From: Pochonia chlamydosporia 170
Lineage: Eukaryota; Ascomycota; Sordariomycetes; Hypocreales; Clavicipitaceae
Direction of reading: 5' to 3'
DNA: 64,000 bases
Assembly (NCBI RefSeq): GCF_001653235.2
Contig: NW_019154043.1
Coordinates: forward strand, 1,054,001 to 1,118,000
Within the stretch, counting starts at the first letter, position 1. Every line of letters starts with the position of its first letter. Below the pieces are notes generated by a model that worked only from the letters and a program-made list of their open reading frames with translations, ran no database searches and was not told the DNA's origin. Below, in pieces: positions 1-10,169 of the stretch. The translations under genes were made by a program, and so were the position numbers.

Positions 1-1950
1 TTTCGAATGGATAGTGGTTGGACGCGTAAGGCATGCTTCCAGATTCAAACCTTCCAAGTGATCAATTAGTGCCAGCATTCACCCCGCTTGGGCAGAGAGA
101 AAATGGGTAAAGATAACATACCAGCAATCGAAAATTTCATCAATCCTGCGCAGGACTCCTTTGCCTTGCTGTGATGGAATTGTTATATAGTCAATCTTAT
201 CTCTGTGAATGTCATCCAAAGGCCCATCGTACGCACTCAGGCTTCTGAGCTCCTCTCTGCTCCCTACACACACAACCTCTTCAAAGTCTTCGCTGACCCA
301 GAGAGGAATGGGCGTTCCCCAATAACGATTCCGGGAGACATTCCAATCGCGTGCGTTGGAAACCCAATTTGCGAAGCGCTTGTCTTTGACAAATTGTGGT
401 ACCCAAGTTGTTTCTTCCAAATTTTTTAGCATCTCAGGTGTCGAGTTCGTGACCTTGATGAACCAGGCCGAAACAGCCTTCCTAATAAGCTGAGTTTGGG
501 ATCGCGGGCAAAACTTATCAGTGTGTGTGACTTGTGTCTCGACCAATAGTCTACCGGTTGGCCTTAAATCCCTGATGATAGCCTTGTCCGCTGCTTTCAC
601 ATGCTGACCTTTGTAAGTTGGGACTTCTTGGGTAAAGCAGCCCTTGTCGTCGACGGGACACGGTGGCAAGCGCTCTTTGGAAATAAAACCAGCTGCGACA
701 GCGGCATCGTAGTCTTCCTGTCCAAAAGCTGGCGCTTGATGAACCAGACCAGTGCCTTCCCCACTTTCCACGTAGTCTGCACCGATGACTTGAAAACAGT
801 CTGGAAATTTTTCTGTGAAAAAATCATAAATAGGCTTGTATCTCCACCCTATCATTTCTTTCCCCGGCACTTTCTTGATCACCTTGTACTTGGCGTTCTT
901 CACATTTTTGTACAAAACAGACAGGCAGCTCTCTAAAAGTATGAAGCCATCGCCCGATTTTTCGTCCGATATCTGAATGTATTCGAAAGATGGGTTAACT
1001 GCAATGAGTAAGTTTGACGGCAAAGTCCATGGGGTTGTCGTGTAAATAAGTAGCGAAGTATTTTCTTGACCGTCGACGTTCAGAATAGGGAATGCTACTA
1101 CAACGGCAGGATCAACTGTAGATTTCTCGTTCTGCCTTTCCTCCATATGGCTGAGTGGTGTGCCGAGTGCAGTCGAAAATGGCATAATTTGGTAGGCGCG
1201 GTAGACGTGACCATTCTCGAAAAGTTGCTTGAAAACCCACCAACAAGACTCCATGAAAGTGACGTCCATGGACTTCGAAATATAGGTCAGCTCTTGCACA
1301 TGCAGCGAAGTGAAGGAAGAACTCTGAAAGAGCTATAGCAGACGCCCAGACGTAAATCAAGTTGCTAGACAAACCTTGTAGTCGTTATCGAAGTCAATCC
1401 ATCTCCCTAATCGCTCAATGACTTGTCGCCACTCGCCAGAGTATTTCATAACGATGGCCCTGCATTCAGCATTATACTTTTCGATGCCCATCTGCATAAC
1501 CGCTTCGCCACTCGAAATTTGTAACTTTTTATTGATTTCGTGCTCGACCGGTAAGCCATGAGTATCCCATCCAAACCTACGGACCACATGGTAGCCTTTC
1601 ATCGACCAGTATCGTGGTATAATATCTTTGATGGTGGATGCCAGAAGGTGGCCATAATGGGGAAGCCCTGCTTGTCGCTAAATTACGCGAATCTGGAATG
1701 ACCGCAGAAAAAAAGTGGCACTGACCGGTCGCTACAATTAAAAAAGAAGTATCAGCATGAATTGAATGCGAGACTCAATGTAAACGCTTCAGAAAGGGAC
1801 AACGAGTGGGAAGAGCGTACCAAATGGCGGGCCATCATAAAAAGTGAAGCGGGGGCCGTCCTGGGTTAGTTTGAGCTGAGTATGAAATGCATCAATATCC
1901 CTCCAAAATCGAAGGGTTTCCTCCTCAGTCTTGGGGAAGCTGATGCTCAT
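1..1950 (-). CDS. Cytosolic isoleucyl-tRNA synthetase, 5' part (partial)
   Basis: Class I aminoacyl-tRNA synthetase that charges tRNA-Ile in the cytosol; the C-terminal part lies beyond the left edge. The start ATG is at 1950. Exons (descending) are 1950-1821, 1731-1726 (6 nt), 1667-1375, 1272-122 and 50-1. The encoded protein shows PPFATGLPHYGH (the HIGH box is HYGH), [25 protein letters not shown], the editing-domain motifs [10 protein letters not shown] and [24 protein letters not shown], and [13 protein letters not shown] across the last intron. One stretch is unusual: the normally near-invariant block after THS (YPFCWRSDTPL, then a Pro-x-Trp) reads [11 protein letters not shown] and SAW here. 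The gene is therefore a divergent copy, either a lineage-specific enzyme or a second, specialised one. No frameshift is seen. Confidence 0.9.
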
Positions 1951-2452
1951 GATGCTAAAATGCGGAGTTCCAAATCGTAATTGCGATTAATGCGGGCAGC
2001 CGTATCGTGTATTGTGAAACCTTTATCTTTTGGGTGGTGAGGAGGGGTTGACTTGAGTCACAAATTTTAAGTGGGACATCAGATTACGCTCTTTTTCTTG
2101 ATAAAACACAGTTCAGAGCAGTAGGCTTCTCCAGACGTCTAGCTATTACATCAGACGCAAGGTAATGCCTCCCAAGCTGCAGGGACCAGATCGCAGCCAA
2201 ACAGAGACAGAACTTAACGCATGGCCACTCCTTATTCAACGTGACCCCAAAGATACCAGGTCATTTTATAAACTCCGTAAGGTGCCTAATCCTTCCCAAA
2301 ACGTACTAAGCACACTTATACTTGTCATCTATAACCCAGCTGTGATTAACAACCCTCAGATGACAGGGGAGAGCCACGGTGTGCCGGAAGCGTTCTGCTT
2401 TAAGGCATGTCACAACTCAGTATACTCCAGTCTACAAGAATATAACATCTGA
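1951..2452. other. Intergenic, no gene seen
   Basis: This stretch separates the start of the tRNA synthetase gene from the 3' end of the next minus-strand gene. It should hold the promoter of the synthetase, but I see no convincing motif or coding stretch. Confidence 0.5.
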
Positions 2453-3813
2453 TTACCAAAGATCCCTAGGATTTTCGTGCTCCTGCCCTGCCGAATTAGT
2501 CCTCCCAGACTCCAAGCCATTCCCCATTACCACTGAAGTGGTAACCGTCTTCACAATACCACTGTCCCCAACATACTTTGTTAGCTGTATGTCCGACTCA
2601 TCGCCACCCCGGTTAACCTGAGTGTTATTGCCGAACGTCGGGCTCTCCATGTTATTTCGGTTCGCAGTATTGCAACTTGTACTTGGTTCCCGGAAATTGG
2701 CACAATGCGTGTTGCTTTTCCGCCTGTGACTTGCTGACTGGGTCGAGTAACCATAGCATCCCTCATTGCGGTTCCGGACAATCTTGGCAATGAGACCAGC
2801 CATAGTGAGCTCTATGTAAAGCTTAACGATGTAAGCCACAGGGGCGAATTGGACGTATCTAGGCAACAAGACAAATACTATATTAGTCACAGGGCCAAGT
2901 ATATATATTAGCGGGATTTAATTAGTCGCCTGCGAAGCTTACAGATAGGGATCGGGCAAGCTTAGCATGCCCAGGAGGAGGGCGTCCATTCCCGTAGAGA
3001 GGAAAACGATAGCAACGTTGACTTTGAAGAGTAACCAGTACTTGTTAAGACCGAGGGCGATTAGGCGAAACCGCACTAGGTATAAAAAGTATAAATTGAG
3101 TCCAAGGTCGGTAAGCAGAAAGAACGTCTTCTCAGCTTTCTCAAAAGCGTTATTCAGGTATATTTGCCCAGCAGTAGCACCCGGCATATGCGCGTTAATC
3201 CATATAATACCAACGGCGAGATTAATGCATCCTATTGCGAAGAGAAGCCCCAGCTTTAGCCACATTACCTTGCGCTTATTGACAATAATCAGTCCGACTC
3301 GGTTGGCGATAATCTGTGAGAGAAGCTGTGTTTGGATGGCCCATACAATCACTGTAAACAGTTAGCTTCAATAAGGCCAAAGGGTCTGCAAGTCCCTGTT
3401 TCGCTTACCTGTGCCAATAAAGAAAGCGAGGCTGTTGCGTCGTCGTGTTAGTATAGTCGCTTCTTTATCGAGCAAGACAGGTCATGGAGCTTTGGGTGTG
3501 TCTAGGGGAGATTAAGTACTCGCCTCTCAGCAATCAATCCAATCAGGTACAAGTAGGTGATAATGGCGAACACAAAATTGACCACGGCTTCCACCCAGAT
3601 CATGTATAGGTAGGCATTTCTAAACGTTCGTGATCGCAACACGATCTTCCGTGACTGTTGTACAACCTTGACGAGGGTAAAGGGGAAGATTCCCAGAAAG
3701 AGCCCAAAGTAAATAGATGAGAGGTCAATCATTCTGATGGAAGGGGCGAATGGGAGCAAGGTCAAAACAACGATAGACCGGTTACGCGAAGTAGTTTGCA
3801 AAATATTTGGCAT
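2453..3813 (-). CDS. Multi-pass integral membrane protein, fungal family of unknown function
   Basis: Exons are 3813-3524, 3431-3409 (23 nt), 3351-2943 and 2858-2453, giving 375 aa; an inner ATG at 3732 (MIDLSSIYFG) would give 348 aa and looks the better start. Segments rich in Ile, Leu and Phe occur around SIYFGLFLGIFPFTLV, AVVNFVFAIITYLYLIGLIA, LAFFIGTVIVWAI, LKLGLLFAIGCINLAVGII, FLLTDLGLNLYFLYLV, LFKVNVAIVFLSTGMDALLLG and FAPVAYIVKLYIEL, which makes about seven helices. The tail is hydrophilic. The pattern matches a common Pezizomycotina membrane family without an assigned role. The first intron only closes the frame with a GC donor (GCGAGT at 3523) and the acceptor after the CTAAC branch point; the other introns are GT-AG. 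Confidence 0.75.
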
Positions 3814-5886
3814 GCATCGAGTTTATAAATGTCGGGCCTGTTCCTGGCCGGTCCCAATCATACAGCTGCAGACACTATACCATAATTCAAATTAAAGTTT
3901 GATGAAATTCTAAGAGATCAACCTAACAGATCGTATCCCATAACGTACAGGGGTTGCCTAATGACTGAGCCCTGCAAGCACATCGTACTCGAGCTTAATA
4001 CCTAAATATCGCAAAGGAGAAAGTTCTAAGTGTACCTAAGTCGTGAGTCGTTCTGTGGCGTCGGCGTTGTGTCGGCGTTGCGTCCACCAGGCTTTAGAGA
4101 TATCTTCTACTAACTGCAGTAATACGGCATAATTTTCACGCTTGTAAAAGCATCTCTGCCTGTTTTTGGCATTAGTTTGACTGATTTGGCGTTTTAGGCA
4201 GTTGAGGACAACTCTGGTCGCCTCGGAACCATTATACGAGGGGCGGCAAATAGCCCCCCAGCCGGGTTCAAGCTGAGACAGCGAGTACTTTTTGGTTTAG
4301 CTGCCTTCAGCACGTTCCCAAGTGCGGGGACGAGCGTCCCAAGGGTCTGATCCTGCGTGCCGATGTGCATATTGGAACGCCACCCCCCTTTTCAGCCTTG
4401 GGAAAGCTTGGCTGATTGCTCTTGGGCATTCTCGATGGTTCAACAAACCTGCTTGAAAACACAATATTGTGAAAGGTTTAGAGTCTGTAAAGATTTTAGG
4501 TTGCTTCTCATAAATCCACGCGTATCTTGCCCCAACATACACATACAAGTGGATATTAGACCACTGCAAAGTTCTCACTCGGTCTTTTTGTGGCTGGCCG
4601 TTGGCGAAAGCATTGTCTTCATCTCGGCAGAAGCCGTCGTCGGGTCGAATCCCTGCTCCATATTACCGAGAAACAAGTGAATACTAATGTACTCTTCAGC
4701 ACAACTAAAGCCTGCATACAATGTGGTGGAGGGTTGCCAGTGGAACGTGAGAACCGGCATCATCAACTGACTCACATACCTGGCTTTGTCCTTCCTGCTT
4801 CCCGACAAATTAGATTATTAACTCATCTATAAGACCCTGAGGTCCTACGCTGTGGCTGAACAAGTCCGGATCCATGTGTTTCTCAACTTATTTCTTAAAA
4901 TGTCTCATTGAACATCTGGATGTACCTTAGCTGGCCCTTACTAGTGTCCCTTTCTGGGGCTTACAGAGGCATGAGAGCATCTTTTCCAAGAATCCCTGGG
5001 TCTTGTAATAGTGGCGTGGGTCTCAATAAATATGCAGAGAGCATTGAGCTACTTAAATTTAGAGATATGGAATACTCACTTTACTCTTTCTAGGTATTTT
5101 GATCGCGTAATGCGCGTAATATCTCTAATAGGAGCCACTCATATGGCAACGTCTTGAAAGTAACTAAACACGATAATAAGTATCTACAAAGATTTTCAGG
5201 GTCCACTTCCAGATGTAGGACTTTTGGGTCAAATTTCAATAGGAACTCCCCCTAATTGGCGCAGGCCACTTTTCCGTGCACTGTCACATATTGGAGCGGC
5301 GATTGCCGCGCGTGGCTGATTCTATGTAACCTGCTCAGGCATTTTGCCTAATAGTTAGATTGTCAGACCGCGAGACCGGGGTAGATCTGAATTTATTGAG
5401 CTCGGGAGTCTGTCTCAACGGACACCGTTAGCGGGCCGTGTGTGGAAATTAGGGTAAATGTATTTATCAACATAATGGGTATGTGCCTTCTAGGATAGTA
5501 CTACGGTACTCACAGCGCGGTCCGTAAGTCTCAGGAATTCCCGAATTATGAGATGACATGTACTAGCATGAGGTCGAGTGCAGCGTCGTCTTTACGGCAG
5601 TCCCGCGTGTTCGTATACTGAGACCTCCACAAATGCGGCCTTGGCTGATCCCAGTAATACAAGTTAACTCATTCTTTGGAGAAGTGGATCTTAAACTGAC
5701 ATAATTACTAAATTTTGGCTTCTGTGCCACTCGTGCTGTTGAAGACTGCTGCAGAAATGCATCGTTGCGTCCAAATAATCCCTGCTAACTAGGGTTCCGT
5801 TGAAGTAATTTACCTAACGGCAATTTACCTCTCTGGCAAGGTTTTTGACGTCAGAAACTTCTAGGTATTGTACATGTCAAAAACTC
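3814..5886. other. Long gene-poor stretch
   Basis: About 2 kb with only short, unsupported reading frames on both strands. It lies between a membrane-protein gene and the 3' end of a transposase relic, so decayed transposon sequence is plausible, but I recognise no domain. A T-arm-like string near 4652 does not belong to a complete tRNA. Confidence 0.4.
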
Positions 5887-7160
5887 TCATTGGCTGATGT
5901 CCATATCAACTCCGCTAATTCCCCAATCAGTCCCTACAACAATAGTGTCTTGGAAGGCGTTTTCTATCTTGATCAATCGAGCAACATCAACTGTCTCCAA
6001 TTTTTTGGCAACTTTCGATTCTGCCGGATTATCTTTGACCATCTTGAGCCTCCTGAGCACCCGACAGTTCATATAGATGAAAGTCGCCTTGCCAGTGCTA
6101 AGCGGACTAAGCCGATCCCGAAGCTTACAATGAAGGTAGTTCGTGGCACCAAAGGAACGCTCTGAAGGAACAGAGTTCGCTAAGGATCCTAGAACTCTCC
6201 TTACCAATGTCGCCAGCTTGACCCCTATAGATCCAAAGTATCCCCACGCGCTGAGGGCGTAATAGTGAGAAGGCGTATGAGGAGCCTTCGGCTGGTCTCG
6301 ATAGATCCGCGAGGTTGGGCCAAAAAGGGCCCCTTCGCGAGCACGGAATCGGCAAATTCCCCAAAGAGCAGTGGGTACTCTTCGTTACTGGTGTTTTCCT
6401 CCAGAAAGCGATGTGCTCTCTCCATACTGTCCAGTCCAAGACTATCTCCTGTTGTTGTCCGTGGGTCCAACGCAAATGCGAAGTGGTGAGTGTCCGTCGT
6501 TTGGACTTTTATCCTTTGGACTCGCTATTGCCTCAGCTCCGAGTAGTTCATAAGAGGGTCCTGGTTAGCCTCTGCAAGGGCATCCCATTTGGCCCGGATA
6601 GTCAGCCAACGGGGAATAACCTCGCCAACGCATGAGTGATCTCGCTCCAAGCAACGTTGTGCAAGTTCGATAGGCTGAAGGACCTTGGCCAGCATCTCTA
6701 CCTCTTGCCAACACTCGAAGTTGTTGATAGACGAAAGTATTACCTTCAGAACTTGTCGATCTTCCTCCTCCTCTTTCGTTTTGACAGCCTTAGCTTTTAG
6801 GGAATTGAGCACTATAGCATCACGTGCATATGCTCGCAGTGCATCTTTATTCGCCAATGATGACATAATTGCTCCGATTCGTGTTCCCCAACGAGTGATG
6901 GCCGGTGTAATAAAAGCCTTCTATTTACCGTAACACTCAAGCTAAGACGCACGAAGCCGTGTCGAGTTGCAACCTAGCCTTTTTAAAAAATGTGATGATT
7001 CTGGTAACTTCTTTCAGGACGGGAGCCTATCTCCCCGATTCCACGATATCTTTCACCAAAAGTTGAAGGCAATGGGAATCACACAAAATGAAGAAACAAT
7101 GCCTGAACTCGGGCATATTCTTCATGTCTAGCAAAAAGTCCTATAAGCTAAATTCTGGAG
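5887..7160 (-). pseudogene. hAT-family transposase relic
   Basis: Read on the minus strand in several frames, this region gives the landmarks of a hAT transposase in the right order. They are: a CDSHCLQLLVKDI block near 7070; FFKKARLQL near 6990; ITRWGTRIGA followed by LANKDALRAYA near 6850; WDALAEANQDPLM near 6570; RRLLIRLLTITPSA near 6280; and the C-terminal dimerisation block SLANSVPSERSFGATNYLH with KLRDRLSP and IYMNCRVL near 6160-6060. Stop codons and frame changes separate the blocks, and the N-terminal BED-finger part is not seen, so it cannot encode a working transposase. Terminal inverted repeats and target duplications were not located. Confidence 0.8.
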
Positions 7161-8540
7161 CCATTTAGAAGTCGAGCAAGAGGCCTATAACTCAGCGGCA
7201 TTGTATCAGGCGGCGTATTTCACCACGATGGCACCTCGCGGGGTGATTTCAATAGCTGACCCTGACCCTAATCCTGATCTTGAGACTGTGCAGATGAAAT
7301 ATGTCCTTAGCTCGGCACGGATGAGAAGTTCAAAAATGCCAGGACAGTCCTGTATCTCCGGCCCGCATTTAAAGCATTCTTTATATTTCTGCAATAATAA
7401 CCCTCCATTTCTGTTGGCGAAGAAAAATGAATGCCAAAGTGCAAAACTATAGGATCTGTGAATGGGAAATTGAAGGGATAAGACGGACTACAATATTCAC
7501 GTGCTAAGATGGAAGTGTTGTGTTGGAGTTCGAGGACCTTATTGACGTGACCCAACAGACTTGACAGCTACCAGTTGCCTTTCCTAATTGGTGAGTTAAA
7601 CATGCCTCCGGATTCAGTCTATGTTTATCTAGCAACTGAGAAACAAACAGGTCTTCACAAAACCATCCTCCAGAGCCTCAAGGATCTAAGTGAAAGTTGT
7701 TACCCTACAGAGTTAGAAGTTGACGTTAACAGATGATTGCGAGTTTATCATACAGCATGTTGAAGGCATTCAGCAACCTCAGACTTAGTCCCACGACATA
7801 ATTCCGCATGTGAGATTATGAGACGGTGCGAGGCTCAGGCATATTTGAAGACGACCAGAATTGAACCAAAGCCTCATCTAAATGGGTAATAAAAGTGAAA
7901 GATACGTCATGTAAATAGACCAAAACAATCGCAACTGAGATACCGATGCTAGCTTTGGAGAGGTCGCAGTCTACATTTTTGTCGGATAACTTGATATAGT
8001 AGTTGCTGTTTGTCCATGAAATTATTGACAAAGAGTAGAAACTCACAAAGTGGTTTGGACCTTCGTGATCATGTAGGCACCTTGCGAAAGCAGCATTGTC
8101 GTTTGAGAGTTACAATGCTTAACTCTGCAACGAGTCAATTATCTGCATTGAGCATTGATAATGGCTCAACTAATTGCTCATCGCCTGTTCTCTATAAATG
8201 CCAACTATCACGGGCGTCGCGGTAAGCATATTTTCCAACTTCAAAGTTTCTACTCACAAGGCTTAACTGCAACTCGGGCGAGGTGTCCTTACCAACAGTG
8301 CCGAACGTAGCACCGTAAGTATAGGTGAACCCGTATTGCTTGGGCCAATATCACATAATAATTATTGTTCATTAACCACTCATCAAGCAGGTGGGTCATA
8401 TTCCTCAATTCATCTGTATTACTCACTTCTTTACTGCACCAATGAACCATAAACGTAGTTTATCCCTCTATTTACATCATTCTCAACGCCGTTGTTGACA
8501 GTATCTCCTTCATTTAGCCTTCTTGTCTGGGCAATACTTA
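7161..8540. other. Gene-poor stretch next to the hAT relic
   Basis: Only short frames without family resemblance are present. Part of it is probably the degraded 5' portion of the adjacent hAT element. No repeat ends could be recognised by eye. Confidence 0.4.
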
Positions 8541-9176
8541 CTAGTCTACCTCGAATATATGCTGCTGTCCAGTGCCAAACTCAATGTCACCATCTTCATC
8601 TTCATAGTCATCCTCATATTCATCCTCATATCCGTCTTCATCTGCGTCTCCGTGTTCGTCTCCATCCTCATCGTCGTGTTGCTCAACTCCATCCCCTCCC
8701 ACCGGCGCATCATCCATCTGAAGATGCTGAACAGGCTCCTCTACCCCTTCATGGAACTCCATCCACTCTTGTGCCGGTTCCCAATCTTCGTCATGTTGGT
8801 CCTGCACTCTAGAAACCCGAATGACGAGTCCCTCGCCGGCCTCCCCGCAACAGCTCTGCTGGACGAGGCCGTCATCGCTAAACTGGAAGAGCCAGAGCGC
8901 ACACTGTCCACGCTCCTCATTGAGAGGCTCCTGTTGTTCATGCGTGGTCGTTTTGGTGGTTTGGGCGCGGATCGCCACCCAGCTCAATTTGCAGTTGAAG
9001 GGACGAGGACCGCTCACTTCCACCACGGATCCGTCATGATTCTCGCATTGGATGCGGGAAACGGGCTGGTCAGGAGGAAGGCTAGGACATTGTATTGTAG
9101 GAGGAGGTTGGGCCGTGGATGTAATGGCGAGGAGAAGGATGCGTAGGGCAATGAACGAGAATGAATTGGCTTTCAT
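8541..9176 (-). CDS. Predicted secreted protein with acidic Asp/Glu-rich tail
   Basis: Single exon of 211 aa from the ATG at 9176; an upstream in-frame extension to 9269 is low-complexity and sits before the signal peptide, so it was not used. The N-terminus MKANSFSFIALRILLLAITSTAQ is a typical signal peptide. A short mature region with three cysteines (IQCPSLPP, RIQCENHDGS, FNCKLSW) follows, then a Gln/Glu-rich middle. The last 60 or so residues are almost all Asp, Glu, Tyr and Gly (repeats of DEYEDDYEDED type). I do not recognise the family. The acidic tail suggests cation or cell-wall binding, but that is only inference. It ends with a TAG at 8541. Confidence 0.6.
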   Translation of the reverse strand: MKANSFSFIALRILLLAITSTAQPPPTIQCPSLPPDQPVSRIQCENHDGSVVEVSGPRPFNCKLSWVAIRAQTTKTTTHEQQEPLNEERGQCALWLFQFSDDGLVQQSCCGEAGEGLVIRVSRVQDQHDEDWEPAQEWMEFHEGVEEPVQHLQMDDAPVGGDGVEQHDDEDGDEHGDADEDGYEDEYEDDYEDEDGDIEFGTGQQHIFEVD

Positions 9177-10169
9177 GGTGATGAAGAGAGGAGGGGGCGA
9201 AGTTGAGTGAGTAGAGGGTTGGGAAGATGCCCTGCAGCAATGAGTGTAGAGTGTCTGGTGTTCTTTCAACCTTCTTAATTATACAGACACTGTATGTATG
9301 GATGTGAAAAAAGTGGATAGAGCTGGATGGGAACAGAGCCTTGCCAACTTCAACTCAAGAAGAAGTGACTTGAGAAAGGGGTGATACTGGAAGAGAGAAT
9401 GAAAGAAGAGACCACCAAGACAGCATTGAAGCCGGGCGTCCTTTCAGTCAAGCTATAGTGATGTCACCTCCGCATCCAATATCACCCTTCTAGTCGTGCA
9501 TCCGTACAGGGTTCATTGCATCTCAGCTGTTCTCTGAACGTCGAATGCGAACCATGCCCTGTCTCAGCCGTTAGCTTGCGTGACTGCAAGCCTCCCAAGA
9601 CAGGTGAGGTGGGACCAAACTTTGACGTCAATGGTGAGATTCCCAAAAGAGAAATACCAGCAGGGGCATCAGCCAGCCATCAAAAACCCTTGGCGCCAGT
9701 AGGACGGCTCGGGCCGAGCAAATTGACACCAATATGAATTGACGCCAGAAATGGAGCAGACGGAGCATTCAGAGACCCCGCTCAATATTGACGCACATAA
9801 GACGGGGTACATGACAATGGAATTGTCTGTATGTACTTTCGTACATTGTGCAGCATGCGAGTGCGAAAGGCCGATATCATCATGTAGGACAGGCTGCAAT
9901 CGAAGAGGAATATCCATCCTAGGATACGAATGCAGGCAAAGGGTGTGATACCAACAAGCCAGTGAAGCGGAACGAATCTTGCCAATTTACCGAAAGTGTA
10001 AATAATTAAACTCCTACTTGAGCTAATGCTCCCTATGTTACTACTAACATTGAACTAGCAAACACGGTGCTCCTTACCTGATGAGTGCTCACTGTCAAAA
10101 CCCCACGTCCCTTCTCAAGACTCTTCAATATCCACTCCATAGAGACGAAGAGAACCACGCACCACAGCC
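9177..10169. other. Intergenic, no gene seen
   Basis: The region upstream of the acidic secreted protein and downstream of the next minus-strand gene. Short frames only. Confidence 0.5.

Noticed and set aside
4580..4680. Possible tRNA gene (T-arm-like string GGGTCGAATCCC)
   Set aside because: The T-loop lacks the second T of TTC, and no D-arm, anticodon stem or acceptor stem can be folded around it.
8523..9146. 207-codon plus-strand frame with hydrophobic start
   Set aside because: Antisense of the acidic-tailed secreted protein; the Ile/Val/Phe-rich look comes from reversed Asp/Glu codons.
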